From contig NC_066517.1 in the NCBI RefSeq assembly GCF_024679095.1, positions 22,661,040 through 22,725,039 on the forward strand: a stretch of DNA of 64,000 nucleotides. The letters run 5' to 3'. The DNA is from Eriocheir sinensis. Its lineage: Eukaryota > Arthropoda > Malacostraca > Decapoda > Varunidae. Position numbers and translations under genes: made by a program. The notes under the pieces were generated by a model, which saw only the letters and a program-made list of their open reading frames with translations, was not told the DNA's origin and made no database searches. Of the stretch, positions 34,728 through 45,647 are shown piece after piece (the first letter of the stretch is position 1; each line of letters begins with the position of its first letter).

Positions 34728-37428
34728 GGAAGTCAGCCTACAAGAACTAGCTTACGGTAGATGAAGCTCCTCAAAGTTCAACTCAACAATGAAGATGTAG
34801 GGAAAAAAATGCACGTTTCTTCACCTTCCACGCTGTTGCGTGTGATTAAGACAATTTAGGGGAAATTAAATTAATAGAAATAGAAATAATGGAAATGTTG
34901 ACATATTAGCTGTATTTGGTGCACCATCCAACCATTTATACATACATAACATTGCCTTAATTTATAGTTAATTATATTTTGTATGGGCTGGCGCATCAGC
35001 AGTGTCCGTCTTCCTGTACTCGCATACTCCTGTGCCGGGGACCGGGAAGCCCACCCGGTAAGAGACGAAATTCCTATAAAAATATAGTAATAAATATATC
35101 AAGATAAAAAGCAACGGGTAACAATAAAACTTGGGGTGTTGGGGGAGAATCGTGGGGGGGGGGGGGGGGGGGCGGGCCCCCACGTAAGGTAAATTTGTAA
35201 TCGGCTGTTTTCTTACCTGGATGGGGACGTACTCACCCGCCCCATCCAGAACCTGTGCGATGTCTCCTTCAGTCCCCTCTAAGGAGCCCCTCAACCCCGG
35301 AAAAGGAAGAGAGCGCTCTTGCCTGGTAGGCCTATCACTTTTAGGGTCATTTTAAGATAGGTGAATGCACCAGGTCTCTTAGAGGTCACTGATAAAAGAG
35401 TAACTTATCGTCGCAAAAAAAGCAAATTATAATAGTTCATATCTCAGAAACGAGTAATCTATCTAAACGGCGGAAACGATTATCTGTGTTGATTAGCACG
35501 TGCTAGTTAACAGTGATCAGGAGTGCCATGGAAGAAGAAAAAGAAAAAGAAGAAAGAGGCCGAGAAGAAGCCGAAAAAGACAAACAGCAAACCAACCCAC
35601 ACACCGTTATCTCAAAGCAATAAACATGAGACATAGAAACACCTGTAATACCTGCTTCCCCCCGAGCCTCACCTGCACCGCACACCTGTTAATCATCCTC
35701 TTACCTGGCGGGGACGTACTGCCTCCAGAGCCGGCCCACCGTTGTCATTATACCGGGAAACTGGGACTCCTCCTCAACGGACGCACACATACACACTTCG
35801 CTATTATCACACGCGCGTCACCAATAAGTTAAAAGGTTCATGGTGTTCTTGGGTCAATGGATTAGATTAGTTCTGGTTCTCATTCAAAAAGCCACAGAGC
35901 TACGCGGCGCACACCCTCCTCCCATGAGCTCTGAGCCGGTACTGCCAGAAGTGAACTTGAGGCCGTTTGACGGTTTGAGGGAGGAGAAAGAAACGTTTCG
36001 TACGGGTTGCCAGATATTAATTAAGCAGAAGTGAGCTAAAGGTACAGTGGATGCCCTTTTTTTTTTTATTATTTCTAGCTTTACTATTAGTCTTTGTGAT
36101 GTTGGTGTTATATAAGAAAAGTGATACGGTTTAGCAGGAAAGAGTACAGGGCTTAAATGGTTTATTTATTTATTTATTTTTTTTTACTTGCCTCCGATAT
36201 CTTGGGCTGCAGAAATAAAATATATGGAGACTAAAATTAAAGGACTAATATTAGGTGGGTATGATTTTTTCTCTCTCAACCCACATATATATTTTTTTCT
36301 GGAGTAAGAGAAACTGAGAGAAGTAAACTGAGAATGCCCCAGGATATATGAGCAAATAATAATGGAAGTATATCTGGTACAGCCCACCATTACTACTATT
36401 ATCATTACTAGTATTGCATGTGTTGGAATACCCTCTTTTAATGATAATGAAACAATCCAACCGTTTATTTCAATGCTGCATTTAAGCAATATTCTATACA
36501 AGCTTTGTACCAAAATATAGTCTCCGTGATTTAGTGCACTCAGATCAATATAGTTAGATATGTTTTAAATACTACACAGGTAAAGATAGGTTTTTAAAGG
36601 GCTATTCTTGAGTATGAGCAGTATGCACCAGCCTTGGCAGCCTATACCCAACACTGATACATGACTTATATACTAATAAATATGTATTCTTTAATTGTAC
36701 TTAGAGGAGTAACAGCTGTGAGTAGAATAAGCAATGTAAGAAGCCTCTGTGTTTTTATTTTTATTTCTTTATCTTTTAAGGCAAGATTACTGGGGTTTTC
36801 CTTCACAACAACTACTGATTAACCCGTCCGCTGCGATTGGCACGGATTTGGCTTTCACTGGTAGCCTGGTAACATAATTATAGTCCCAAGTCTTTCTCTG
36901 CCTCTGTGGTGGATCGTGGAGTGTTTTTCCCATGTGGCACTGGTATGCTGGATATCCCCTAGCTCCCAAGGTCCATGACTTTACACTGTTCTTTAAGTCT
37001 ACTACAAAGAAATCTAATGACTAGGAATGAGTAATGTAGTTTATCACCTATAGACTTCTTAATAATACATGTCCTATATTTGAATTCTTAAATTCTTATT
37101 CTTATTTCCAAATGGGTCTCAAGCCCCTGTTATTTCACTCTAGATGAAACCACAAACACATCGATCCACATTGTGCCTATAAATAAATTAAAACCCATAT
37201 CTATCTAAATCTCCCGGAACCCTGATAATTATTTAAAGCATTATTCTTATTACCAACTTGCTTTGAATAACACATAAAGCACATATTCAAATCATCCTAA
37301 GGCAATATATTCATTTCAATTCATAATCCTATTTCTAACTGGGCTTTATAAAGATGTAGTTATCCTCTGTAGGTAAATTTGTAATGGTTTCCCCTCTTGC
37401 CCTTCCTATAGTCTTGACCATTATGTAT
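34727..37428. other. Non-coding region with a 19-G homopolymer
   Basis: A G run spans 35154-35172. On the minus strand GATGGGGCGG/GTGAGTACG (about 35234-35252) looks like a donor, but no matching exon was found. aggtaaatttgtaat occurs at both 35187 and 37371. taacccgtccgctgcgattgg at 36822 resembles the end of the TTAA MITE. No supported gene. Confidence 0.4.
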
Positions 37429-37837
37429 TGTTGTGCTGGAAGCTTCCCCCGGGGTCTATGGGCCTCTGGAAGACTCTGGGAGGAGCGAGCAGGGGGGCGG
37501 GGAGCAAGGCCCCGCTCGCGCCCCGCGGGGCCCGTGGCCAGGCGCCAGGCGGGAAGTGCTGCCAACTCGCACATATTTTTGCTACATGTTCTTGTATAAT
37601 CGAATATATTCTGTAACGTTCTAGACTGTACTGTTTGGTATATAAATAGGAGAAGAGGGCGAGAGGAGTCAGTCCCAGTCATAGTAAGCTAGTGGCCAGT
37701 GAAGAGTCAAGAGTGAATTCTACTACTAAGGAAGAATATTAAACTACAGCAGAAGCTGTGCAAGGTGTTTACATATCTCCCTCCCACGGAGTCTTGTGAC
37801 GGCGATACGGAACACAAGTAATACGTCCGGCATAACA
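37429..37837 (+). mobile_element. Solo LTR, copy 2 (plus orientation)
   Basis: 409 bp starting TGTTGTGCTGG and ending GGCATAACA, flanked by GTAT on both sides (37425-37428 and 37838-37841), a 4-bp target duplication. It carries a TATA-like tatataaatagg (37640-37652) and a GC-rich U3-like block. TG...CA ends, size and a 4-bp duplication fit a Ty3-type LTR. Copy 1 is inverted, 4.6 kb away. Confidence 0.85.
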
Positions 37838-37915
37838 GTATTTAACTTGAAGAATACCCTCAAGCTGTGACATATGGCGCCTTACAACCATTTACTGTCC
37901 CTTAAAAGCCAGATG

Positions 37916-37918
<3 letters not shown>

Positions 37919-37960
<42 letters not shown>
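37919..37960. repeat. (GA)n microsatellite
   Basis: About 42 bp of GA. Confidence 0.95.
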
Positions 37961-37961
<1 letters not shown>

Positions 37962-38202
37962 AAAAAAGCTTGACCCTCATAATCTATGGTGAACGCTGTC
38001 TTTGTCCTGGTTCCCGCCACGGTGCTGCCATTATAGGGTTGCAAGGTGTGGCGGTAAATGGGTAGGTGCTCTGACCCCAATCCACGCCACTGCACCAAGG
38101 GATCCAATAGTATTCCATGTGACTCAACTCTTGATCTTATTGTCATGGTATTTTGGAGTATATAGGTGGTGTGATAATTCTCCTACCTGTAATTGCTAAA
38201 AA

Positions 38203-38895
38203 AATACAGGTGGAAGTTTAATGAAGGAAAATTTTAAGACCAATTTACTTATATGCATTTCTAGATACCTTTTTAAGTCTTTCTTTATAGATATTCGTGT
38301 TCTTGTCTTACTTTATTTCCCCTGCGACAAAAATAAAGTTAAAATCACTAAAAGAAACAGGTGGAAGTTTAATGAAGGAAAATTTTAAGACCAGTTTACT
38401 TATAAGCATTTCTAGATACTTTTATAAGTCTTTCTTTATAGATATTCGTGTTCTTGTCTTACTTTATTTCCCCTGCGACAAAAATAAAGTTAAAATCACT
38501 AAAAAATACAGGTGGAAGTTTGATGAAGGAAAATTTTAAGACCAATTTACTTATAAGCATTTCTAGATACCTTTTTAAGTCTTTCTTTATAGATATTCGT
38601 GTTCTTGTCTTACTTTATTTCCCTTGTGACAAAAATAAAGTTAAAATCACTAAAAGAAACAGGTGGAAGTTTAATGAAGGAAAATTTTAAGACCAATTTA
38701 CTTATATGCATTTCAAGATACCTTTTTGAGTCTTTCTTTATAGATATTCGTGTTCTTGTCTTACTTTATTTCCCTTGTGACAATAATAAAGTTAAAATCA
38801 CTAAAAAAAATGTGGAAATTTAATGAAGGAAATCTTTTTATACCAGCTTACTAACTTACATTTCTGGACACCGATATTAGTCTTTCTTTATGTAT
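38203..38895. repeat. Tandem array, period 151 bp, about 4.5 copies
   Basis: Units share caggtggaagtttaatgaag, cttatatgcatttctagata and tagatattcgtgttcttgtc. The first four are nearly identical at exact 151-bp spacing; the last is degenerate. Because 151 is not a multiple of 3, the repeated frames are accidental. Confidence 0.95.
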
Positions 38896-39236
38896 GTTCA
38901 TGTTTGTGTCTTGCTTAACTTCCCTCACATGGAAATACATTATGTTGAAATTATAATCTATCAGGGATTCCGCTTGTCCAAAATCATAGACTCCCCTTCT
39001 TTCATATACATTCATTCTTGTAGTTACAGTTTGCCTTACTTTAATAACCTTTGCATTAAACAGAAGAAAAGTTTACAATTATCTAAGCAGTAATTTCTAA
39101 AACGTATTCTAGTTGGCAGAATTTTACAGGCTCATTTACAACTTTTGTTTCTCATAGCTATTCATATTTCTGATCACACTGTCCTTTTAACATATCTATT
39201 CATCCTCCTGATCACATTTTTTTCTTTTTGTTCCAT
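38896..39236. other. AT-rich non-coding sequence
   Basis: Nothing recognised. Confidence 0.5.
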
Positions 39237-39475
39237 TTAATTTGTAGTGCCAGAATTTTCTCTTTACTACACTCCCTTACGTCCACTGCGTGTAACGAAA
39301 CACATGAGAAATTAATCCAGACAAGGAAAGGTTTTGCCGGCGCCGGGGATCGAACCCGCGACCAGCAAGACGGGAGAGCCACTCCTTAACCAGTCGGCCA
39401 AAGAGGTAAATCCCTGGCAGAGGGAGTTATGGGAGGCTCGCCCATCAGGCTAGTCGCCGCGGCACTACAAATTAA
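39237..39475 (-). mobile_element. TTAA-flanked 239-bp element with a tRNA-like core
   Basis: Perfect 15-bp inverted ends: TTAATTTGTAGTGCC at 39237-39251 and its complement at 39461-39475, with TTAA as the outermost four bases. On the minus strand it contains a box A-like ttggccgactggttaaggag and a box B-like gcgggttcgatccccgg (about 39340-39410). The T-arm pairs over 4 bp, but the anticodon arm is not convincing. Likely a piggyBac-type MITE that captured a tRNA-derived sequence, or a SINE nested in one. Confidence 0.65.
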
Positions 39476-39789
39476 CCCAAAACAAGTACCTTGATGTTTA
39501 ACTACCAATCTAAGACATATCACAGATGGCCTCACCTTATCAGAGCTGAATCTTAAAATGAACGTAGGCAGAAGGGAAGAAGCCTCCTTTAAAATAAGTG
39601 AAATATTTATTATACTCATCATACCCACTTAGCTCATAGGGATACAAATCAAGGACTAACCATTAACGCTAAAGTACAACGAGACTCCACCGCATACAAC
39701 CCACTCTTCACCGTCTTAATGGGCGTGAAGCTAATACCATCTTCAGTGAATTCCAGGGTCATATTCTGAAACACATCCACACCCAACCA

Positions 39790-40000
39790 CACATATATTT
39801 ACCAAGGCTTTCATAGGAGTTTCAGACATTTCCAGGGGTAGTTTCATGACCCTGGTGGTAGTCTGGGCATTCTTCTGTACCATGAGCCTAGAAAACCACT
39901 CATGAGAACCCAATTAATCTCCTTCTCGGCCTTTGGAAATAGCTGATATGAGAGGCGGAAGCGTTTTAGAATATTGACCGTTGTAACTTGAGGACCCACT
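39790..40000 (+). repeat. Dispersed repeat family R4, copy 3
   Basis: Contains ttccaggggtagtttcatga, ctgtaccatgagcctag, actcatgagaacccaattaa and ggcggaagcgt. Same orientation as 15860-16080. Confidence 0.7.
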
Positions 40001-40154
40001 TTCTATGGCTTGGTGGGCTGTATCCTGGGCCCCACCAATGGGTTTATGCTTAGTACTACCTTGTCGGAGTGGGTCTTCAGGTCTTATCACTGAATCTCAC
40101 ACACGCACACATACACACGCACACTTGGTTTACTCTCATACTGCTCCTGTTTTG

Positions 40155-40345
40155 TCTCCTCCTCCTCCTTCTTCTTCACCTACTTCTCCTGCATCTTCTT
40201 CTCCTCCTCCTGCACCTTCATCTTCCTCTTCTTCTTCTTCTTCTTCTTCTTCTTCTCCTTTTCCTCCTCCTTCTACTCCTCCTGCAACTTCTTCTTCTTC
40301 TTCTTCTTCTCCTCTTCCTCCTCCTCCTCCTCCTACCATGTCTTA
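40155..40345. repeat. (CTT/CTC)n pyrimidine-rich tract
   Basis: Nearly pure C/T with tcctcctcc and ttcttcttc runs; read-through frames are low complexity. Confidence 0.9.
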
Positions 40346-40784
40346 AGCTAACGGGACACAACAGTTTCTTCGTACAAAAACTTAAGCGTAATATCACATT
40401 TGGTCAACCAGTCAGGTATTCGCGTGACTGCACTGCGGCTTGGGGTCTCTAAACAGTTCATGCATCATCTGTGTGTTATGCTGTCCTGTGCTGTGTTATG
40501 CTGCGTTCACCCCTAATATTGGTCAGCATGGATGTAAGCATAGAACATCGCATCACAAATCACAAAAAACGAAGTCAAAGAATCTCACGAGTATAAAAGT
40601 TGTATATTTTCTCTTTTTCTCGCAATTTTCTGGTCATTTTTGTTTCGTTTTGCTTTGAATTACTTTTTACATTGTTGGAATCCTGAGTGCGGCAATTTGT
40701 ATGCTCTATGTATATATTAAATGCTTTACGTATGTGTATGGTTACTTATTGATATTTTCTTGTGTATGTATGTGTGTATGAGTC

Positions 40785-41235
40785 ACTTGCACGCTCGTTG
40801 TAAATGCAACACCCAAATTCTGCTTCACGGGGCTGGAAATGTAGTCTTCTTAGCTTAGCGTACTTCATTACCACACTGTTTGACTCTCCTTGTAAGACTA
40901 AGATGTAACTGCACTCCGGAAATTTAGCCTTTTTTTTATTTGTTCAATTCGCACGCTCGTCGTAAATGCAACACCCAAATACTGATTCACAGGGCTGGAA
41001 ATGTAGTCTTCTTAGCTTATTGTACTTCATTACCACACTGTTTGATTCTCCTCTTACGACCAGTGTCACTGCACTCTGGAAATGTAGTCTTTTTCATCTT
41101 ATATTATCTCATTACCACACTGTTTCATTCTTCTGGTCAGGTTTGAGACATAACTGCACTCCGGATATGTAGTCTTTTTAGCTTATAGTATTTCATTACC
41201 ATGGTGTTTGATTCTCCTCGTCAGACGTGTCACTG
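40785..41235. repeat. Degenerate tandem repeat, four partial copies
   Basis: ggaaatgtagtcttcttagc, cattaccacactgtttgaYt and cactgcactcYggaaatgta recur at about 40830, 40995, 41075 and 41155. cgtaaatgcaacacccaaat is duplicated at 40800 and 40962. Confidence 0.8.
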
Positions 41236-42071
41236 CACTCACCATACAGTATTGTGATGGGGTGCGGTTACTTCTCACCACAGCACACGAGATATGGTGA
41301 GACGGTACACTCCTCTCTTTCGCCATCACACACACACAAGATTTATGTTTCACGGCGAGAGGTGCGAATCCATCTCTCTCTCTCCCTATTCTCCCTGCCA
41401 CACTTACGTACAATAATCTCTGTTTCCCCACTACAATACTATCTACAATCTTACTCTACTATATATATACATCACCACATACATACATACACACATACAG
41501 CATTAATAAACATCACCAGGATATATTTGTCCCTTCATATGAATCAGTTCAGTTAGTCTTCATATCAGGAAACAAAGTCTACTCAGGAAAATGAGGAGGT
41601 TGAGAAATGGAAAATAGATACTGATAAAAAAAATGTTAATCAGTCTTTTCTTTCTTAATATTTTCAGTTTTTATATCTCAGCTCAATTTCTCAAAGCATG
41701 TATTTTTCTTTTTTTCCGATGTATGTACTAATTGATGGTGCATATATCTTTAATACTTTCATTATATTTACGTTTTAATACCTCACTCAATTTTCCATTT
41801 CTTTTTTTGTTTTTCCTGAAGTTAGTATTGATTGGCAGTGCATAAGTCTTTACGTAATTTCATAATATTTCCGTTTTTACATCTCGGCTAAATTTTCCGA
41901 AGCTGCATTTTCCTTTTCCTGATGTACATACTGATTGACGATGCTAGAAACCAACAAACATACCCTACACCCACGCACTATTGATACACTCGGAAACCTG
42001 CACCTACACCCTCACAATCACAGGTACAAAAGTCACAGCAAGATCATTGGACTCGCACACAAACACACACC
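41236..42071. other. Region just downstream of the Ihog-like stop
   Basis: It must include the 3' UTR of the Ihog-like gene (minus strand). Three similar stretches with cctgatgtaY...actRattgRYggtgca lie at 41715-41950. The polyadenylation site was not determined. Confidence 0.5.
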
Positions 42072-42329
42072 TCAGGAATGATAGGCGTACTCCTTAACCT
42101 TAGGCGATGAATCAAGGTCACTTTTTGGCGGTGCTGACGGCGACGGTGGTTGTGTCTGCGTGGGCGGCCCCGTGTCGTGTGTTGCCTTGACGAGGGCAAG
42201 CGTCTTCACCCCTATGTCGACGCACGGGTCTTGGGAGGCGATGCGTCGGGCGGGCGAGGTGAAGCAGCGGTCGACCACCTGCCTCGTGCTGTGGTTGTTG
42301 TTCTCGGTGACGGAGCTTTCCATTACCGC
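42072..42329 (-). CDS. ihog: Ihog-like exon 15: cytoplasmic tail end and stop
   Basis: 258 bp, acceptor ttccacacag, TGA at 42072-42074. It encodes SPARRIASQDPCVDIGVKTL, a Pro/Ser-rich stretch and the C-terminus KVKEYAYHS. Confidence 0.92.
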   Translation of the reverse strand, partial: AVMESSVTENNNHSTRQVVDRCFTSPARRIASQDPCVDIGVKTLALVKATHDTGPPTQTQPPSPSAPPKSDLDSSPKVKEYAYHS

Positions 42330-45300
42330 CTGTGTGGAAGGGGAAAATAAAAGGTTAAACGGGGTTGGGGTGGGTAGTACAGCAAGGAAAGCAGTTCAAG
42401 GGAAAAAAAATCAAAACAGCCACAAAAAAGCCTGATAAATGATGCTCCAAGCTCACAAGTTGCTGCTCCGAGGGATGATTAACCCAGTGAGTGCAGCATA
42501 TTTTTTTTTCATGTACACATACTATAAATTTCTCTCTATCTCTTTCCTGTCAAAACTCAACTTCTCAGCCTCCATCGTAACTGCCAGGTGACTCACTCAA
42601 GAGATGATGAAAAGAGGTTGACAGGTGATGCCTTGATCTATAATATGACCCACTTTAGGAACCAGGTTTGGGTTTATGTGGGTGTATGTTACTCACTCAG
42701 AAATAGCTCAGTGGGGGTTGTTGCAGCTTAGGTTAATGGGAATCCAGAATGTAAAGTGCTTTCCTATCAACGCTCATATTTGTACTAGCCGTATTCAATA
42801 ATGGTGTGTGCTTCTCCTACAATCTTAAATATTACTGAGCTTCTTTACATTCCAATCCATGTAAACAAGCATTGGTGTTGTATGTGTTGTGTGTACCTTC
42901 TCATCGTCGGCCGCGGTGATGGTGAGGCTCTGGTGGGGCAGGTAGCCGTTGGAGGCCTTGGTGCGGGGGGTCTGGGGCAGGGAGTAGGTGGAGGTCTCCC
43001 GGTGGATGTGCAGGGAGGTGTCCTCGTACTTCACTGACCTGGTATCGTCTGCCAAGAAAGAGGGAGTTATGGCGATGATAAATGGTACACAGTGCAGAGA
43101 ATTAGTATATATAACATACAAAAAATCTCCTTGCAGGTTTATTGTGGTAGTAGGGTATTTTTTAGGGTAATGGTGGTCTGCCCTGCTGGTTAGTGGTGCA
43201 AACAAAAACATTTCATACTAACATCATTACACAAAGATGAAAATTACATTTATTATGATATAAGAGGTACAGCTACAAGGAAGTCTTAGGTGGCCCTGGC
43301 CCTATAAAAACGGTTGGGTCCCCTTGCCTGGTAATCAAAAGTAGATACAGGGTCATAATGGTCATGGCCCCTAAACGTATCTTTGGTAGAGTATTAACAG
43401 ACAATGCCCATTACAGAACAAGAGAGAATCATGATGTACAAGTGAGGCAACAGGGAGGAAGAAAGAAGTGGCAATTATTTCAGGTTTTACATTGATGGCT
43501 GCATTTCTCAACCCGGTTGCAGCGACGGGCCAAATTTGTGGCTTTACCATGTAGCAGCGACAGGCCAAATTTGTGGCTTTACCATGTAGCAGCGACAGGC
43601 CAAATTTGTGGCTTTACCATGTAGCAGCGACAGGCCAAATTTGTGGCTTTACCATGTAGCAGCGACAGGCCAAATTTGTGCCATGATATAAACCCCCCAA
43701 AATAGATGATACATAATCTGATCACAAATGCTTTGATATATATTATGAAATGGCTTGTGTGAAGGGTGATTTTTTCTCATTTTTCTCGCTTGGAGGGACC
43801 ATTAAGAAACATGATCCCCGCTGCTTCCGGGTTAATGACTCACCTCGTTCTATGTGATTATGATGTTTGATGAAGAAGTAGCAGCAGCTTAACACTATGT
43901 CCTCCCTAGCTCACTACCTAACCTAGTGACGTCCTGTTACCTTACACTTGGCCTTTTCCTTTTGAGGCATGCAAACAAAAAGACAACAGAGGCAGGGTGA
44001 GAAATAATAGCGATAAATGAGATGTGAAACAATTCTTAATGTTCTACCTGCTGGCCAAATAAACACAAGCTGATAGCCATCCATCTATAAAAGTAATATG
44101 TAACCCACAAACTCAATGAAGGAGCAATATTCAACTCCTTTAGTGCAAAAAATAATAATAAAAGAAGTAAAAACTAAAGGAATAATATTTGAACTCCATT
44201 ACCACAAAAAAAGAATAAATAAATTAATATAGAAAAGAAAAATGGAAAACTGTTATGTAAATGCATCTCTCGACACACAAGCAGGTTTGAAAGTCCCGTA
44301 ACAGATGACTTTTTTTTTTTTCTCCTTTTTTATGACCCTTGAATTACCTCCTTTACTTCAAAAAGAAAAAGAACAGAAAACTAGCCCAGGCATATGATTT
44401 ATTCCTGAGCGTCTAACCACATAAAAGCAGGTTTGAAGTTCCCTAATGAATGACTTTTTGCTTCTCTATTTTGCTTTTCTTTTGTCACTTTTTATTTTCT
44501 CTTTTTCTGGCCCCTAAGTTACCTCCATTACTAAAAAAAACTAGCACAGGGGCGTAATTCAACTTGTAGAACCTTACCATCAGCGTGCTTGTTCCGGCAG
44601 GTGTAGACGGAGGCGGAGATGATGACGATGAGGAGGAGGAGGCCCAGCGCTGCCCCGAGGATGATGTAGAGATGCGTGCTGGACAGTCCCCCCGGCTCCC
44701 CCTCCCGCACCACCGGCACCACCTCCCGCCTCTCCGCCTCGCCCTCCTCCGTCCCCTGTATGGTGCTGGCAGACCGACCTGTGGGGTGACGTGGAATGGT
44801 GTTGGGTGTGATGGCTTTGGGTGCAAGTTGGTGTTTTTTCTTTAGTGAACCTTTTAGTGATCTTTTCCTTTCCTTTATCCTTTCTTTCTTTATCATTTTA
44901 CACTCAAAAAGGAGACAAACACACACATACAAAAAAATAAATAAATAAAGTAAAAATAAAAACAAAAAACAAAAACTTACGCCACATGAAAACGAACACA
45001 AATCTCAAACACATCAAAACCCAGCAATACACAACGAAACACACACACACCACTCCTATAGCTATACCACTCTGAAAGCTCAGTGGTTAAAGCTCTGCAC
45101 TGCCAGCCCCGCTTAGGCCAGGATTCTTCCACTGACAAGGAGCAGTTACTGTCTCCCCTTGAGCAAAAGTGATGGAGTCTGTGGTGTGTGGAGGTCCCAG
45201 CAGTACCCTGAGATTGACTATAATGAGGCCTGCTCTAATTGGGAAGGTTCTTGCTGGTGATGATGACTCCAGCTTGTGATCAAACCTTGGTGAATTACAC

Positions 45301-45604
45301 ACACACACACGTACAAAAACACACTTACCAGGCACGCTTTTCTTGGCCACTTGGGAGAAGTCTGAGGGGCCGGCCATGTTGAAACACTGCATCTTGAAGT
45401 CGTAGGAAACGTTTGCCTTCAGGTGCGACACAGTGTACTCCCTCTTGTCGGGGTCCAGCACGGTGACCTAACAGGGAGGATAAAGATATTTCCCTAAGTA
45501 CATTTTATTGAGGTTTAAGGGCTAGTTAAAGGTTTATAGGACCAATGATTAGCAATTTCTGTCCCCAAGTTGTTTCCTTTACTGTAAAAAAAAAAAAAAA
45601 AAAA

Positions 45605-45647
<43 letters not shown>

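Noticed and set aside
34968..35294. Minus-strand 108-codon frame with a hydrophobic segment, considered as the missing Pipe 5' exon
   Set aside because: Its GTGAGTACG donor would leave the wrong phase for exon A, and no homology is visible.
36787..36969. Minus-strand 60-codon frame (starts MGARGYPAYQC)
   Set aside because: No domain, no splice context; the region resembles dispersed repeat sequence near taacccgtccgctgcg.
38297..38823. Three overlapping near-identical frames of 74-80 codons
   Set aside because: They arise from a 151-bp repeat, which changes frame each unit; not a gene family.
39331..39410. Functional tRNA gene on the minus strand
   Set aside because: Box A and B are recognisable, but the anticodon and acceptor arms do not fold well and the sequence lies within a TIR-bounded element.
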